Assembly: GCA_018267545.1 (NCBI GenBank)
Contig: JAFDYG010000439.1
Span: 1-43,878 of the forward strand
From: Bacteroidota bacterium
GTDB taxonomy: Bacteria > Bacteroidota > Bacteroidia > Chitinophagales > Chitinophagaceae
Direction: 5' to 3'
DNA: 43,878 bases
Part shown: positions 1 to 8,048 of the stretch, one piece after another
How the letters are laid out: every line of letters begins with the position of its first letter
How positions within the stretch are numbered: position 1 is the first letter of the stretch
Translations under genes and position numbers: made by a program
Notes under the pieces: model-generated
What the model was told of the DNA's origin: nothing
Seen by the model: the letters and a program-made list of their open reading frames with translations, nothing else
Database searches by the model: none

Positions 1-937
1 GCGCATGCGCCCACAGATAATTCTTCGCCTTTACAAACTGCTCGTTGTTGAAATACATGTTGAAGATGCGGAAATATGGATCCCACTTGAACAGCTCGTA
101 GTGCAGCGTATCCGCCAGCTGGATCGCATGCTCGTACATCCGCAGCGCCATATCCTGCTGCTTGTTCTTCCAATAAAGGTCCCCTATTTCATAGTCGCCC
201 GAAATGATTTGGTTGATGTCCCACTTCTTTTTATTCATCTCATACACCCGCATCCGGTAATCGATCGCCGTATCATAAGCCTTTATACTAGCATAAAAAT
301 CCGACAGATATCCATACGTCTCCTTCAGCAAAGACTCATCCCCGCTCTTCTCCGCCGCATTCAACGCCTGTAGGAAATTCCGGAACGAAAGCAGCTTCTC
401 GTTCATCTGCAGATAGGTGCCCCCCATCGCCAGATACCCTTCGACCCTGGCTGTATCATTCTCCGAATTGCTTCCCGTCGACAAAGCCTGGTTACTGTAA
501 AACATCGCTTTTTGAGCGTCCCCCTTCATCTGCATAGCGGTCGCCAGCTTCTTATAATTCATCACCAGCAAAGCCGAAAGATTGTTGGCCTTGGAAATCT
601 CCTCCCCCCGGTGAAAATTGGTAATCGCCCGATCCAGGTTGTCCGAAAGACCCGGCGCATTCATATACCGGTTCCCCTTCGCCAGGTAGATCATCGCCAT
701 CAGACGCCGGTCCCTGCTCAGCTCCGCTACCTCCACCGCCTGCCCCATATACTTCTCCGCAAGCTCATGGTCGGCAAAAGAAGCCATAGCAAGACTCGCC
801 AGCGTGGTCATCCGGTCATAATCCGTGGTGGCTGAAGCCAGTTTTTTTTTGAGACTATCCGTGAAACGATCTACCGGCTGAGCGAGTACAATAGTAGAAA
901 GGAATAAGAAGACAGTAGTAGAGTAAAGTCTAAGCAT
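1..937 (-). CDS. Secreted TPR-repeat protein, N-terminal part (cut by window edge)
   Basis: The minus strand is open from an ATG at 937-935 to the window edge, giving 312 residues with no stop. It begins with a signal peptide (MLRLYSTTVFLFLSTIVLAQ), so the product is exported or membrane-anchored with a periplasmic N-terminus. The rest is helical and contains tetratricopeptide-like repeats, for example around YLAMGGTYLQMNEKLLSFRN, LKETYGYLSDFYASIKAYDT and YSDYEIGDLYWKNKQQDMAL. In Bacteroidota this layout often precedes a membrane helix with a histidine kinase, LuxR-type or LytTR domain, but the C-terminal half lies outside the window, so that is only a possibility. A run of nine A on the coding strand (842-850) encodes KKK near residue 30. 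Function unknown; the TPR and signal-peptide calls are solid. Confidence 0.8.
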   Translation of the reverse strand, partial: MLRLYSTTVFLFLSTIVLAQPVDRFTDSLKKKLASATTDYDRMTTLASLAMASFADHELAEKYMGQAVEVAELSRDRRLMAMIYLAKGNRYMNAPGLSDNLDRAITNFHRGEEISKANNLSALLVMNYKKLATAMQMKGDAQKAMFYSNQALSTGSNSENDTARVEGYLAMGGTYLQMNEKLLSFRNFLQALNAAEKSGDESLLKETYGYLSDFYASIKAYDTAIDYRMRVYEMNKKKWDINQIISGDYEIGDLYWKNKQQDMALRMYEHAIQLADTLHYELFKWDPYFRIFNMYFNNEQFVKAKNYLWAHA

Positions 938-1038
938 AGGCCATAAAGATACCCATTTCCGCTAAGCACCTACCTGCGGGTAACCCCTACGAAGAAACAT
1001 TTACGAACCGGGTGAATCCCACCCAATAAGACATTCCT

Positions 1039-1254
1039 TCAAAAAGTACGGGTCGGAATAAGCAGCTCACGAATATCCACGTCAAGGGCGAGCGCAATCT
1101 CCCGGAGCAGCTTCAGAGTCGGCTGAAATTCGTTGTTGCAAATGCGCGTAACGCTGTTGGGCGCGATGCCGACTCTGATCGCCAATTCTTTATGCGATAT
1201 ATCTTTTTCTGCTAAGACGGCCTTAATCCTGTTAATTTTAATTTTGTTTTCCAT
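1039..1254 (-). CDS. Small XRE/Cro-C1-type HTH regulator
   Basis: The 71-residue protein is almost entirely one helix-turn-helix domain of the Cro/C1 type. The HTH core lies about residues 17-45 (HKELAIRVGIAPNSVTRICN), followed by the stabilising helices LKLLREIALALDVDIRELL. I chose the ATG at 1254 because the protein then starts just before the first HTH helix. An upstream start at 1284 would add ten residues with no domain character. It has no partner domain and no adjacent toxin or methylase gene. It lies divergent from araB across a 424-bp gap that holds a strong inverted repeat (1409-1438) which it could bind, but nothing in the sequence assigns its target. Confidence 0.8.
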   Translation of the reverse strand: MENKIKINRIKAVLAEKDISHKELAIRVGIAPNSVTRICNNEFQPTLKLLREIALALDVDIRELLIPTRTF

Positions 1255-1678
1255 TTCAATCCGGCGGTTTGAGGGGCAAGACAATTTAGGCTATTTCTCG
1301 AATAACCAATACGCAAGTGCGAAGATAAGTTTCTAGGAATCAATGCCTTCGAATTTTACAGGATACCTATATCGTACTTTTTAATCACAATAACGTATCA
1401 TAAAATAATTTTTACGTATCTTACCGACTACGTAAAAAATTGGTTAAGGCCCTGGTATTATTTTTTGATCTGGTCGATGCAGGTCTAAATACTGCTATTC
1501 TTTTCTTTTGGTTGCTCCTACCTGTACAAAGAAAATAGTCGGACAAATCTAATCGGGATTCCCATACACCCACGGCGAAGAATGAACCCCAAAAATTTTT
1601 TATAAACCCGAAAATTAAATGTTATTTTGACAAGAATTCCATCCGGCAAAAGGATGGGTATCCTGCATTAAAAGCCAT
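1255..1678. other. Divergent intergenic region upstream of araB
   Basis: This 424-bp gap lies between the divergent XRE gene and the arabinose operon and is much more AT-rich than the flanking genes. It holds an inverted repeat at 1409-1438 and an extra ACGTAT word at 1393-1398. A weak match to the Bacteroidota -7 element (TTATTTTG, 1622-1629, seven of eight positions) sits 50 nt before the araB ATG, but I see no TTG at the usual spacing upstream of it. No coding signal was seen. Confidence 0.6.
1409..1438. promoter_or_regulatory. Perfect 10-bp inverted repeat, candidate operator
   Basis: TTTTTACGTA (1409-1418) and TACGTAAAAA (1429-1438) are exact reverse complements separated by 10 bp. The arm centres are 20 bp apart, about two helical turns, as expected for a dimeric DNA-binding protein. 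A related half-site word, ACGTAT, occurs at 1393. Candidate ligands are the XRE regulator encoded 155 bp away or AraR acting on araB; the sequence does not decide between them. No T-run follows on either side, so it is not a terminator. Confidence 0.5.
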
Positions 1679-3337
1679 ATGGGACAAGAAAAATATGTTA
1701 TTGGAGTTGACTACGGAACTGATTCAGTACGCTCCCTGCTCGTAAATGCTGCCGATGGCAGTGAAATTGCATCGGCCGTTTTTTATTACCCCCGCTGGAA
1801 GGATGGGTTATTCTGCAATCCCGCAGACAACAGGTTTCGCCAACACCCCCTCGACTATGTCGAAGGACTGGAACAGACGATCAAGTCCTGCCTAGCAAAG
1901 GCCGGCCCCGCCATAGCCGCAGGCGTAAAAGCCATCTCCATCGATACGACCGGCTCCACACCGGTAGCCGTCGACGAGACCGGCACACCCCTGGGCCTGC
2001 TCCCTGGCTTCGAACAAAATCCCAACGCCCTCTTCGTATTGTGGAAAGACCACACCGGCGTCAAGGAAGCCGCAGAGATCAACGCCCACGCCACGAAATT
2101 CCCCGTCAACTACCTGCAATTCGTCGGCGGAATCTACTCCTCCGAGTGGTTCTGGGCCAAGCTGCTCCATATCCTCCGGGTAGATTCCGAGGTCCGTAAA
2201 GCCTGCTATTCCTGGGTGGAACACTGTGACTGGATTCCCTTCCTCCTCACCGGAGGCAAGCATATAAAAGACATGAAACGCGGTATCTGCTCGGCCGGCC
2301 ATAAGGCGCTCTTCTCGAAAGAGTTCGGCCCCAGCGGCTTCCCGCCCGATGAATTCTTCGCCACCCTCGACCCGCTGCTCAAAGGCTTTACCGAAAGACT
2401 GGGCAGCGAAGCCTATCCCGCAGACCAGGCCGCCGGTAAGCTCTCCCCAGAATGGGCAAGCCGCCTCGGACTGTCTACCGACGTCACCGTCGGCGTCGGA
2501 GCCTTCGACGCACACATGGGCGCCGTCGGCGGCCAGATCGAACCCTACCACCTCAGCAAGGTCATGGGCACCTCGACCTGCGATATGCTCGTCGCCCCGC
2601 TAAAAGAAATGGAAGGCAAGCTCGTAAAGGGTATCTGCGGACAGGTCCCCGGCTCCGTCATTCCCGGTATGCTCGGTATGGAAGCCGGACAATCTGCCTT
2701 CGGAGACGCCTACGCCTGGTTCCGAAACCTGCTTTCCTGGCCCCTGCAACAGCTGGGCTCCAGCCTTCCCAAAGAACAGATCGACGCCATCATCGATAAG
2801 ATCATCCCCGAGCTGAGCCGCCAGGCCGCAGCACTGCCGGATGACCCACAGGCCGAGCTCGCCGTCGACTGGTTCAACGGCCGCCGTACACCCGACGCCA
2901 ACCAGCTCCTCAAAGGAGCCATTACCGGCATCGACCTCGGCAGCGACGCCCCGCGGCTCTTCAAGGCCATCGTCGAAGCGACCTGCTTTGGAGCAAAGAC
3001 CATCGTCGACCGCTTCAACAGCGAAGGCGTTACCGTTCGCGGCCTCATCGGCCTGGGCGGCGTAGCCAAAAAGTCTCCCTTTATCATGCAGATGATGGCC
3101 GACGTCATGAACATGCCCATCCGCATCCATAAATCCGAACAGACCTGCGCCCTCGGCGCAGCCATGTTCGCCGCCACCGCCGCCGGCATCTACCCCAAGG
3201 TTGAAGACGCCATGGCAGCCATCGGCCAGGGCTTCGACGCAACCTATACGCCCAACCCGGCCAGGGTCGCACTCTACGCCGAACGTTTCAAAGCCTACAC
3301 ACAACTCGGATCATATATCGAAACAACCGTTCAATGA
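1679..3337 (+). CDS. araB: Ribulokinase
   Basis: AraB phosphorylates L-ribulose with ATP to L-ribulose 5-phosphate, the second step of L-arabinose catabolism in the cytoplasm. At 552 residues it has the usual AraB length. The FGGY-kinase N-terminal phosphate loop is seen as GVDYGTDSVRSLLV (residues 9-22). An ISIDTTGSTPV segment follows near residue 85, the catalytic-region motif GAFDAHMGAVGG near residue 275, and the C-terminal GLIGLGGVAKKSPFIMQMMAD segment near residue 455 typical of ribulokinase. It is the first gene of the arabinose operon and its stop overlaps the araD start (ATGA, 3334-3337), implying translational coupling. A xylulokinase or glycerol kinase is less likely given araD and araA next door. 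Confidence 0.96.
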   Translation: MGQEKYVIGVDYGTDSVRSLLVNAADGSEIASAVFYYPRWKDGLFCNPADNRFRQHPLDYVEGLEQTIKSCLAKAGPAIAAGVKAISIDTTGSTPVAVDETGTPLGLLPGFEQNPNALFVLWKDHTGVKEAAEINAHATKFPVNYLQFVGGIYSSEWFWAKLLHILRVDSEVRKACYSWVEHCDWIPFLLTGGKHIKDMKRGICSAGHKALFSKEFGPSGFPPDEFFATLDPLLKGFTERLGSEAYPADQAAGKLSPEWASRLGLSTDVTVGVGAFDAHMGAVGGQIEPYHLSKVMGTSTCDMLVAPLKEMEGKLVKGICGQVPGSVIPGMLGMEAGQSAFGDAYAWFRNLLSWPLQQLGSSLPKEQIDAIIDKIIPELSRQAAALPDDPQAELAVDWFNGRRTPDANQLLKGAITGIDLGSDAPRLFKAIVEATCFGAKTIVDRFNSEGVTVRGLIGLGGVAKKSPFIMQMMADVMNMPIRIHKSEQTCALGAAMFAATAAGIYPKVEDAMAAIGQGFDATYTPNPARVALYAERFKAYTQLGSYIETTVQ

Positions 3338-4032
3338 GCAAATACACCCACATTCGCGAAGCCGCATACGAAGCCAATATGAAGCTGCCCAAGCTCGGCC
3401 TGGTCCTCTTTACCTTTGGCAACGTCAGCGCAGCAGACCGTGACCTCGGCGTCTTCGCCATCAAACCCAGCGGAGTGCCCTATGATGAGCTGACCCCCGA
3501 ATCGATGGTAATCGTCGACTTCGAGGGAGTAACAGTAAAAGGAAAGCTCCGCCCCTCTTCCGATACCCTCACCCACGCCGTTCTATACAAACACTGGGAA
3601 AAGATCGGAGGCATCGTCCACACACATTCTACCTATGCCACCGCATGGGCCCAGTCACAACGCGACATTCCTATCTTCGGCACCACTCACGCCGACCACA
3701 ATACAGTCGACATCCCCTGCGCTCCGCCGATGAACGACGAGATGATCCAGGGCGACTACGAATACCAAACCGGCTTTCAAATTATGAACGCCTTCCGCGA
3801 CAAAAAGCTCAGCTATGAAGAGGTGGAGATGGTCCTCGTAGGCAACCATGCCCCTTTCACCTGGGGAAAAAACGCGGATAAAGCCGTTTATAATAGCGCC
3901 GTTTTGGAAAGTATCGCACAGATGGCCTATCTTACCGAGCAGATTAACCAAACCGCTCCCCGGCTTAAAGATTCCCTGATAAACAAGCATTACCAACGCA
4001 AACACGGCCCTAATTCCTATTACGGGCAATAA
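3334..4032 (+). CDS. araD: L-ribulose-5-phosphate 4-epimerase
   Basis: AraD converts L-ribulose 5-phosphate to D-xylulose 5-phosphate, feeding arabinose carbon into the pentose phosphate pathway. The 232-residue protein belongs to the class II aldolase/AraD family. The zinc-binding histidines H96 and H98 (IVHTHSTYATAWAQ) and H172 (VGNHAPFTWG) and the acidic residue D77 are all present, shifted by one from the E. coli numbering. The C-terminus KHGPNSYYGQ keeps the conserved family ending with its catalytic tyrosine. The start overlaps the araB stop by four bases. The last 38 bp of the gene are imperfectly duplicated just after the stop codon. Confidence 0.96.
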   Translation: MSKYTHIREAAYEANMKLPKLGLVLFTFGNVSAADRDLGVFAIKPSGVPYDELTPESMVIVDFEGVTVKGKLRPSSDTLTHAVLYKHWEKIGGIVHTHSTYATAWAQSQRDIPIFGTTHADHNTVDIPCAPPMNDEMIQGDYEYQTGFQIMNAFRDKKLSYEEVEMVLVGNHAPFTWGKNADKAVYNSAVLESIAQMAYLTEQINQTAPRLKDSLINKHYQRKHGPNSYYGQ

Positions 4033-4073
4033 AACGCAAACACGGCCCCGCCCCCGGGTAAGGGCAATAAAAC
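3995..4073 (+). repeat. 38-bp imperfect tandem duplication at araD 3' end
   Basis: AACGCAAACACGGCCC occurs at 3995-4010 and again at 4033-4048. GGGCAATAAAAC occurs at 4024-4035 and 4062-4073. Both pairs are exactly 38 bp apart, so the unit is a 38-bp tandem copy whose central 13 bp differ (4011-4023 versus 4049-4061). The second copy lies in the araD-araA gap, after the araD stop, and does not alter the protein. Confidence 0.85.
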
Positions 4074-4082
4074 AATAGCATC

Positions 4083-5570
4083 ATGGATTTAAAAAAACTC
4101 GAGGTTTGGTTCGTCACCGGCAGTCAGCACTTATATGGTGAAGAAACGCTAAAGCAAGTAGCCGCGCATTCCCAAACCATCGCAAAGTCTTTAAACGCAG
4201 CCAAACAAATTCCCGTTACGGTCGTCTTCAAACCAACCGTCAAGTCTCCGGAAGAAATCTACAACACCATCCTCGAAGCCAATACCACAAAAAATTGTAT
4301 CGGCATCATCGCCTGGATGCATACCTTCTCCCCGGCCAAAATGTGGATCGGCGGCCTTCGCATCCTGCAAAAGCCACTCGTCCACCTGCATACCCAGTTC
4401 AACAGGGATATCCCCTGGGGCACCATCGACATGGACTTCATGAACCTCAACCAGAGCGCCCACGGCGACCGCGAGTTCGGTTTCATGATGACCCGCATGC
4501 GCCTCGACCGCAAAGTCGTCACCGGCCACTGGGAAGACCCCGAAACACTCGACCAGCTCAACGCCTGGGCACGCGCAGCAGCCGGCTGGAATGACTGGCA
4601 GGGCGCAAAGTTCGCCCGCTTCGGCGACAACATGCGCTACGTAGCCGTTACCGAAGGCGACAAGGTAGAGGCCGAAATGAAATTCGGCTACTCCGTCAAT
4701 ACCTACGGCATCGGAGACCTCGTAAAAGTAGTAAACAGCATCACCGACAAGCAGATCGATACCCTCGTAAAAGAATACGAGGACAGCTACACCCTGGCTC
4801 CTTCACTCCACAAAGGAAAAGACCAGCATAGCTCCCTGCGCGAAGCAGCCCGCATCGAGCTGGGCCTTCGCACCTTCCTCGAAGACGGTAACTTCAAAGG
4901 CTTCACCGATACCTTCGAAGACCTCCACGGCATGGCACAGCTCCCCGGTATCGCCGCTCAAAGACTGATGGGCAGCGGATACGGATTTGCCGGAGAAGGC
5001 GACTGGAAAACTTCCGCCCTCGTCCGCGCCATGAAAGTCATGGGCAGCGGCCTGCCCGGCGGCAACTCCTTCATGGAAGACTATACTTACCACTTCGAAC
5101 CCGGCAATAATCTCGTTCTCGGCGCACACATGCTCGAGATCTGCGAATCTATCGCCAACGGCAAGCCATTCTGCGAAATCCATCCGCTCGGTATCGGCGG
5201 CAAGGCCGACCCCGTTCGCCTCGTCTTCAACTCCGCCGCAGGCCCAGCTATCAACGCCTCTATCGTAGACATGGGCAACCGCTTCCGTCTCCTCGTCAAC
5301 GAGGTCGAAGCCGTAGCACCTACCCACGACCTGCCCAAGCTGCCCGTCGCACGCGTACTCTGGAAACCCTACCCGGACATGAAGACCGGCTGCTCCGCCT
5401 GGATCCAGGCAGGCGGCGCCCACCACACGGGCTATAGCCAGAACCTGACGTCGGAACACATGCGCGACTTCGCCGACATGGCCGGCATCGAGTTCGCCCT
5501 CATCGGAAAAAAGACCGACCTCTACCAGTTCCGCAACGAGCTCCGCTGGAATGAGGCCTATTACAAATAA
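4083..5570 (+). CDS. araA: L-arabinose isomerase
   Basis: AraA interconverts L-arabinose and L-ribulose using a divalent metal, the first intracellular step of the pathway. The 495-residue length matches the family (about 500). Recognisable landmarks are the N-terminus [16 protein letters not shown], the catalytic-glutamate region [17 protein letters not shown], the metal-binding histidine region [15 protein letters not shown] and the C-terminal [14 protein letters not shown]. The ATG at 4083 follows the araD stop after a 50-bp spacer that contains the duplicated araD tail. It is co-directional with araB, araD and the symporter, so one transcript is expected. Confidence 0.97.
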   Translation: MDLKKLEVWFVTGSQHLYGEETLKQVAAHSQTIAKSLNAAKQIPVTVVFKPTVKSPEEIYNTILEANTTKNCIGIIAWMHTFSPAKMWIGGLRILQKPLVHLHTQFNRDIPWGTIDMDFMNLNQSAHGDREFGFMMTRMRLDRKVVTGHWEDPETLDQLNAWARAAAGWNDWQGAKFARFGDNMRYVAVTEGDKVEAEMKFGYSVNTYGIGDLVKVVNSITDKQIDTLVKEYEDSYTLAPSLHKGKDQHSSLREAARIELGLRTFLEDGNFKGFTDTFEDLHGMAQLPGIAAQRLMGSGYGFAGEGDWKTSALVRAMKVMGSGLPGGNSFMEDYTYHFEPGNNLVLGAHMLEICESIANGKPFCEIHPLGIGGKADPVRLVFNSAAGPAINASIVDMGNRFRLLVNEVEAVAPTHDLPKLPVARVLWKPYPDMKTGCSAWIQAGGAHHTGYSQNLTSEHMRDFADMAGIEFALIGKKTDLYQFRNELRWNEAYYK

Positions 5571-5588
5571 TATAACCAACGATTGCTC

Positions 5589-7295
5589 ATGAACAAGAAC
5601 CTGGTTTCTGCTGACTACATCGTCTTCATCATTTACTTCGTACTCGTAGCCTCCTACGGCATCTGGATCTATCGCCGCAAACGCAAGGCCGTTACCGATA
5701 CCAAGGACTTCTTCCTCGCAGAAGGCTCCCTCACCTGGTGGGCCATCGGCGCCTCCCTCATCGCCTCCAATATCTCCGCCGAACAATTCGTCGGGATGAG
5801 CGGTGAAGGCTTCTTTGCCGGTATCGCCGTCGCCGCCTACGAATGGATCGCAGCCCTGGCGCTCATCATCATCGCAGTATGGTTTCTTCCGGTTTACCTG
5901 AAGAATAAGATCTATACCATGCCGCAGTTCCTGAAGACACGTTACAACGAAACCGTCGCCTTGGTCATGGCCATCTTCTGGCTCCTTTTATACGTATTCG
6001 TCAACCTGACCTCCATCTTATATCTCGGCGCCGTCGCCATCAACGGCCTCGTCGGCGGAGATAACCTCCACGCCATCATGATCGGCCTGGCCGTCTTCTC
6101 ACTGCTGATCACCCTCGGCGGGATGAAGGTCATCGGTTTTACCGATGTTATCCAGGTCGGCGTACTCATCATCGGAGGCCTCGCCACCACCTACCTCGCC
6201 CTGACCGTCGTCTCCGAAAGCTTCGGCCTCGGCAAAGACGCCCTCGCCGGCTTCAACGCCCTCATGAAGGACGCACCCGAACACTTCAAGATGATCTTCC
6301 ATAAACCCACCCCCGCCTCCTCTCAGCTGGAGGTCGACAAATACCTGGTGCTGCCCGGCATCGCCATGTACTTCGCCGGTCAGTGGATCGTCAACCTGAA
6401 CTACTGGGGCTGTAACCAATATATCACACAACGGGCCCTGGGCGCCAATATCACAACTGCCCGCACCGGCATCCTCTTCGCAGGCTTCCTCAAGCTGATG
6501 ATGCCCATCATCGTCATGCTGCCCGGTATCGCCGCCTTCGTGCTGTATAAGAACGGTCACCTGCAGCTCACCGACGGCCGTAAGGACTACGCCTATTCCG
6601 CCGTCCTCGGGTTCCTGCCCGCCGGTCTGAAAGGCCTTTCCATCGCAGCCCTCACCGCCGCTATCGTCTCTTCCCTCGCCGGAAAGGTCAATAGCATCTC
6701 CACGATCTTTACCCTCGACATCTACAAGAAATACATCAAGAAGGACGCGGACGAACAAAAGATGGTCTGGACCGGGCGTCTCGCCGTCGTCATCTCCATG
6801 TTCGTAGGCATCCTCTTCACCTGGAAAGACGTCCTGGGCATCGGAGGACAAGGCGGCTTCACGTTCATCCAGAAATATACCGGCTTCATCAGCCCCGGAG
6901 TACTGGCCATGTTCCTGCTCGGTATGTTCTGGAAAAGAACCACCGCAACCGCCGCCGTCGCCGGCCTTATCACCGGCTTTGGTCTGTCCGTCTTTTTCAA
7001 CGAGCTCGCCCCGCAGGTGATGGGACACGAAACCTTTCTCTATACTGCCTACCAAACCCAGGAAATCATCGACGGCGCCGCTCAAACCGTCTGGCGAATA
7101 CCCTTCCTGATCTGTATGGGCCTGGCCTTCCTCTTCACGGTCATCGTGATGGTAGGCCTCAGCCTGGCAGGCCCTAAAATCAACCCCAAGGCCTTCCTGC
7201 TCGATAGGGAAATGTTCAAGGTTAAACCCGCGACCCTCGCCCTTATTGTCGCAACCCTCGCAATTTTAATGGGACTATATGTAAAGTTTTGGTAG
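5589..7295 (+). CDS. Sodium:solute symporter (SSS/SLC5 family), probable arabinose importer
   Basis: A strongly hydrophobic protein of 568 residues with about 13-14 membrane segments and the sodium/glucose-cotransporter pattern. Examples are DFFLAEGSLTWWAIGASLIASNISAEQFVGMSGEGF near the N-terminus and the GQWIVNLNYWGCNQYITQRALGA segment around residues 255-280. It sits in the inner membrane and probably imports L-arabinose with sodium, inferred from its place between araA and araR. I prefer the ATG at 5589; a TTG at 5583 would add two residues. The gap after araA is 18 bp and there is no terminator, so it is operonic. Its stop codon lies at the edge of the repeat region upstream of araR. Confidence 0.9.
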   Translation: MNKNLVSADYIVFIIYFVLVASYGIWIYRRKRKAVTDTKDFFLAEGSLTWWAIGASLIASNISAEQFVGMSGEGFFAGIAVAAYEWIAALALIIIAVWFLPVYLKNKIYTMPQFLKTRYNETVALVMAIFWLLLYVFVNLTSILYLGAVAINGLVGGDNLHAIMIGLAVFSLLITLGGMKVIGFTDVIQVGVLIIGGLATTYLALTVVSESFGLGKDALAGFNALMKDAPEHFKMIFHKPTPASSQLEVDKYLVLPGIAMYFAGQWIVNLNYWGCNQYITQRALGANITTARTGILFAGFLKLMMPIIVMLPGIAAFVLYKNGHLQLTDGRKDYAYSAVLGFLPAGLKGLSIAALTAAIVSSLAGKVNSISTIFTLDIYKKYIKKDADEQKMVWTGRLAVVISMFVGILFTWKDVLGIGGQGGFTFIQKYTGFISPGVLAMFLLGMFWKRTTATAAVAGLITGFGLSVFFNELAPQVMGHETFLYTAYQTQEIIDGAAQTVWRIPFLICMGLAFLFTVIVMVGLSLAGPKINPKAFLLDREMFKVKPATLALIVATLAILMGLYVKFW

Positions 7296-7327
7296 TATAT
7301 AGTATATTCACAGTTTTAATATATACT
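7294..7327. promoter_or_regulatory. AT-rich inverted repeat ahead of araR, candidate AraR site
   Basis: AGTATATA (7294-7301) and TATATACT (7320-7327) are perfect reverse complements. A second, overlapping copy AGTATATT (7301-7308) also pairs with the right arm (AATATATACT, 7318-7327). The block fills the 45-bp space between the symporter stop and the araR start. This position suits an autoregulatory operator or an internal promoter for araR-xseA-xseB. The TATA composition makes chance pairing easier, so confidence is moderate. Confidence 0.4.
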
Positions 7328-7340
7328 TAAAAGCTGGATC

Positions 7341-8048
7341 ATGAATCGTTATCCGGGGGAAACCCGAATTCTGGTCGCCGTAGACTGTATCATATTCGGG
7401 TTCGATGGAAATGACATTAAACTGTTGCTTGTACAAAGAGGACTAAAGCCCGAGAAAGGAAAATGGAGCTTGATGGGAGGCTTCCTTCAACCCAGTGAAA
7501 GCCCGGAACAGGCCGCCAACCGTATCCTCAAGCAGCTCACCGGCCTCGAAGGCGTCTACATGGAACAGATGAAGGCCTTCGGCGAGCCCGACCGCGACCC
7601 CGTAGAACGGACGCTGAGCATCGCGTATTTCGCGCTGATCGATATTCACCAATACGAAAAGCAGATCATCAACGAATACCATCCCGAATGGTTCCACGTC
7701 AAGAAGATGCCCGAGCTCATCTTCGACCATAAGAAGATGGTGGAGATCGCCAAACGCCAGCTTCGCTACAAGGCAGCCCTCCACCCCATCCTCTTCGAGC
7801 TGCTGCCGGCCAAATTCACCATCCCCCAGCTCCAGATCCTATACGAAGGCATCTACGACACGACCTTCGATAACCGAAACTTCAGCCGCAAAGTCCTCTC
7901 TACCGAGCTGCTGATCAAACAAAAAGAAAAGGACAAGGCCAACTCCAAAAAGGGAGCCTTTTATTACAAGCTGGACAAACGAAAATACAAAGCCAATTTC
8001 CAAGCCTTTCTTAACTTTATCCCTAACCCGGATAAATTGTTATTATAG
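7341..8048 (+). CDS. araR: AraR: Nudix-fold transcriptional regulator of arabinose use
   Basis: The 235-residue protein has an N-terminal Nudix-like domain (about residues 8-145) and a C-terminal winged-helix region (about 155-225, LPAKFTIPQLQILYEGIYDTTFDNRNFSRKVL). This is the layout of Bacteroidota AraR and the related NrtR family, in which the Nudix fold binds an effector rather than hydrolysing it. The Nudix box reads GGFLQPSESPEQAANRILKQ and then LTGL. The glycine and first glutamate remain, but the catalytic REUXEEXGU portion has become RILKQLTGL, so hydrolase activity is unlikely. It lies at the end of the ara genes, 45 bp after the symporter, and probably represses them in the absence of L-arabinose. 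The ATG at 7341 gives a normal N-terminus. Confidence 0.9.
   Translation: MNRYPGETRILVAVDCIIFGFDGNDIKLLLVQRGLKPEKGKWSLMGGFLQPSESPEQAANRILKQLTGLEGVYMEQMKAFGEPDRDPVERTLSIAYFALIDIHQYEKQIINEYHPEWFHVKKMPELIFDHKKMVEIAKRQLRYKAALHPILFELLPAKFTIPQLQILYEGIYDTTFDNRNFSRKVLSTELLIKQKEKDKANSKKGAFYYKLDKRKYKANFQAFLNFIPNPDKLLL

Noticed and set aside
1010-1024. GGGTG/CACCC hairpin downstream of the XRE gene as terminator
   Set aside because: Only five base pairs and no T-run in the gene's direction.
1039-1254. Antitoxin of a toxin-antitoxin pair
   Set aside because: No small toxin-like ORF is adjacent on the same strand; the neighbour is a TPR protein gene.
4803-5786. 327-residue minus-strand open frame opposite araA and the symporter
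   Set aside because: It is antisense to two well-supported genes, has no recognisable domain, and comes from the high GC third positions of the real genes.
6099-7085. 328-residue minus-strand frame opposite the symporter
   Set aside because: Composition is rich in D, G, E and H as expected for the reverse of a membrane-protein gene; no motif.
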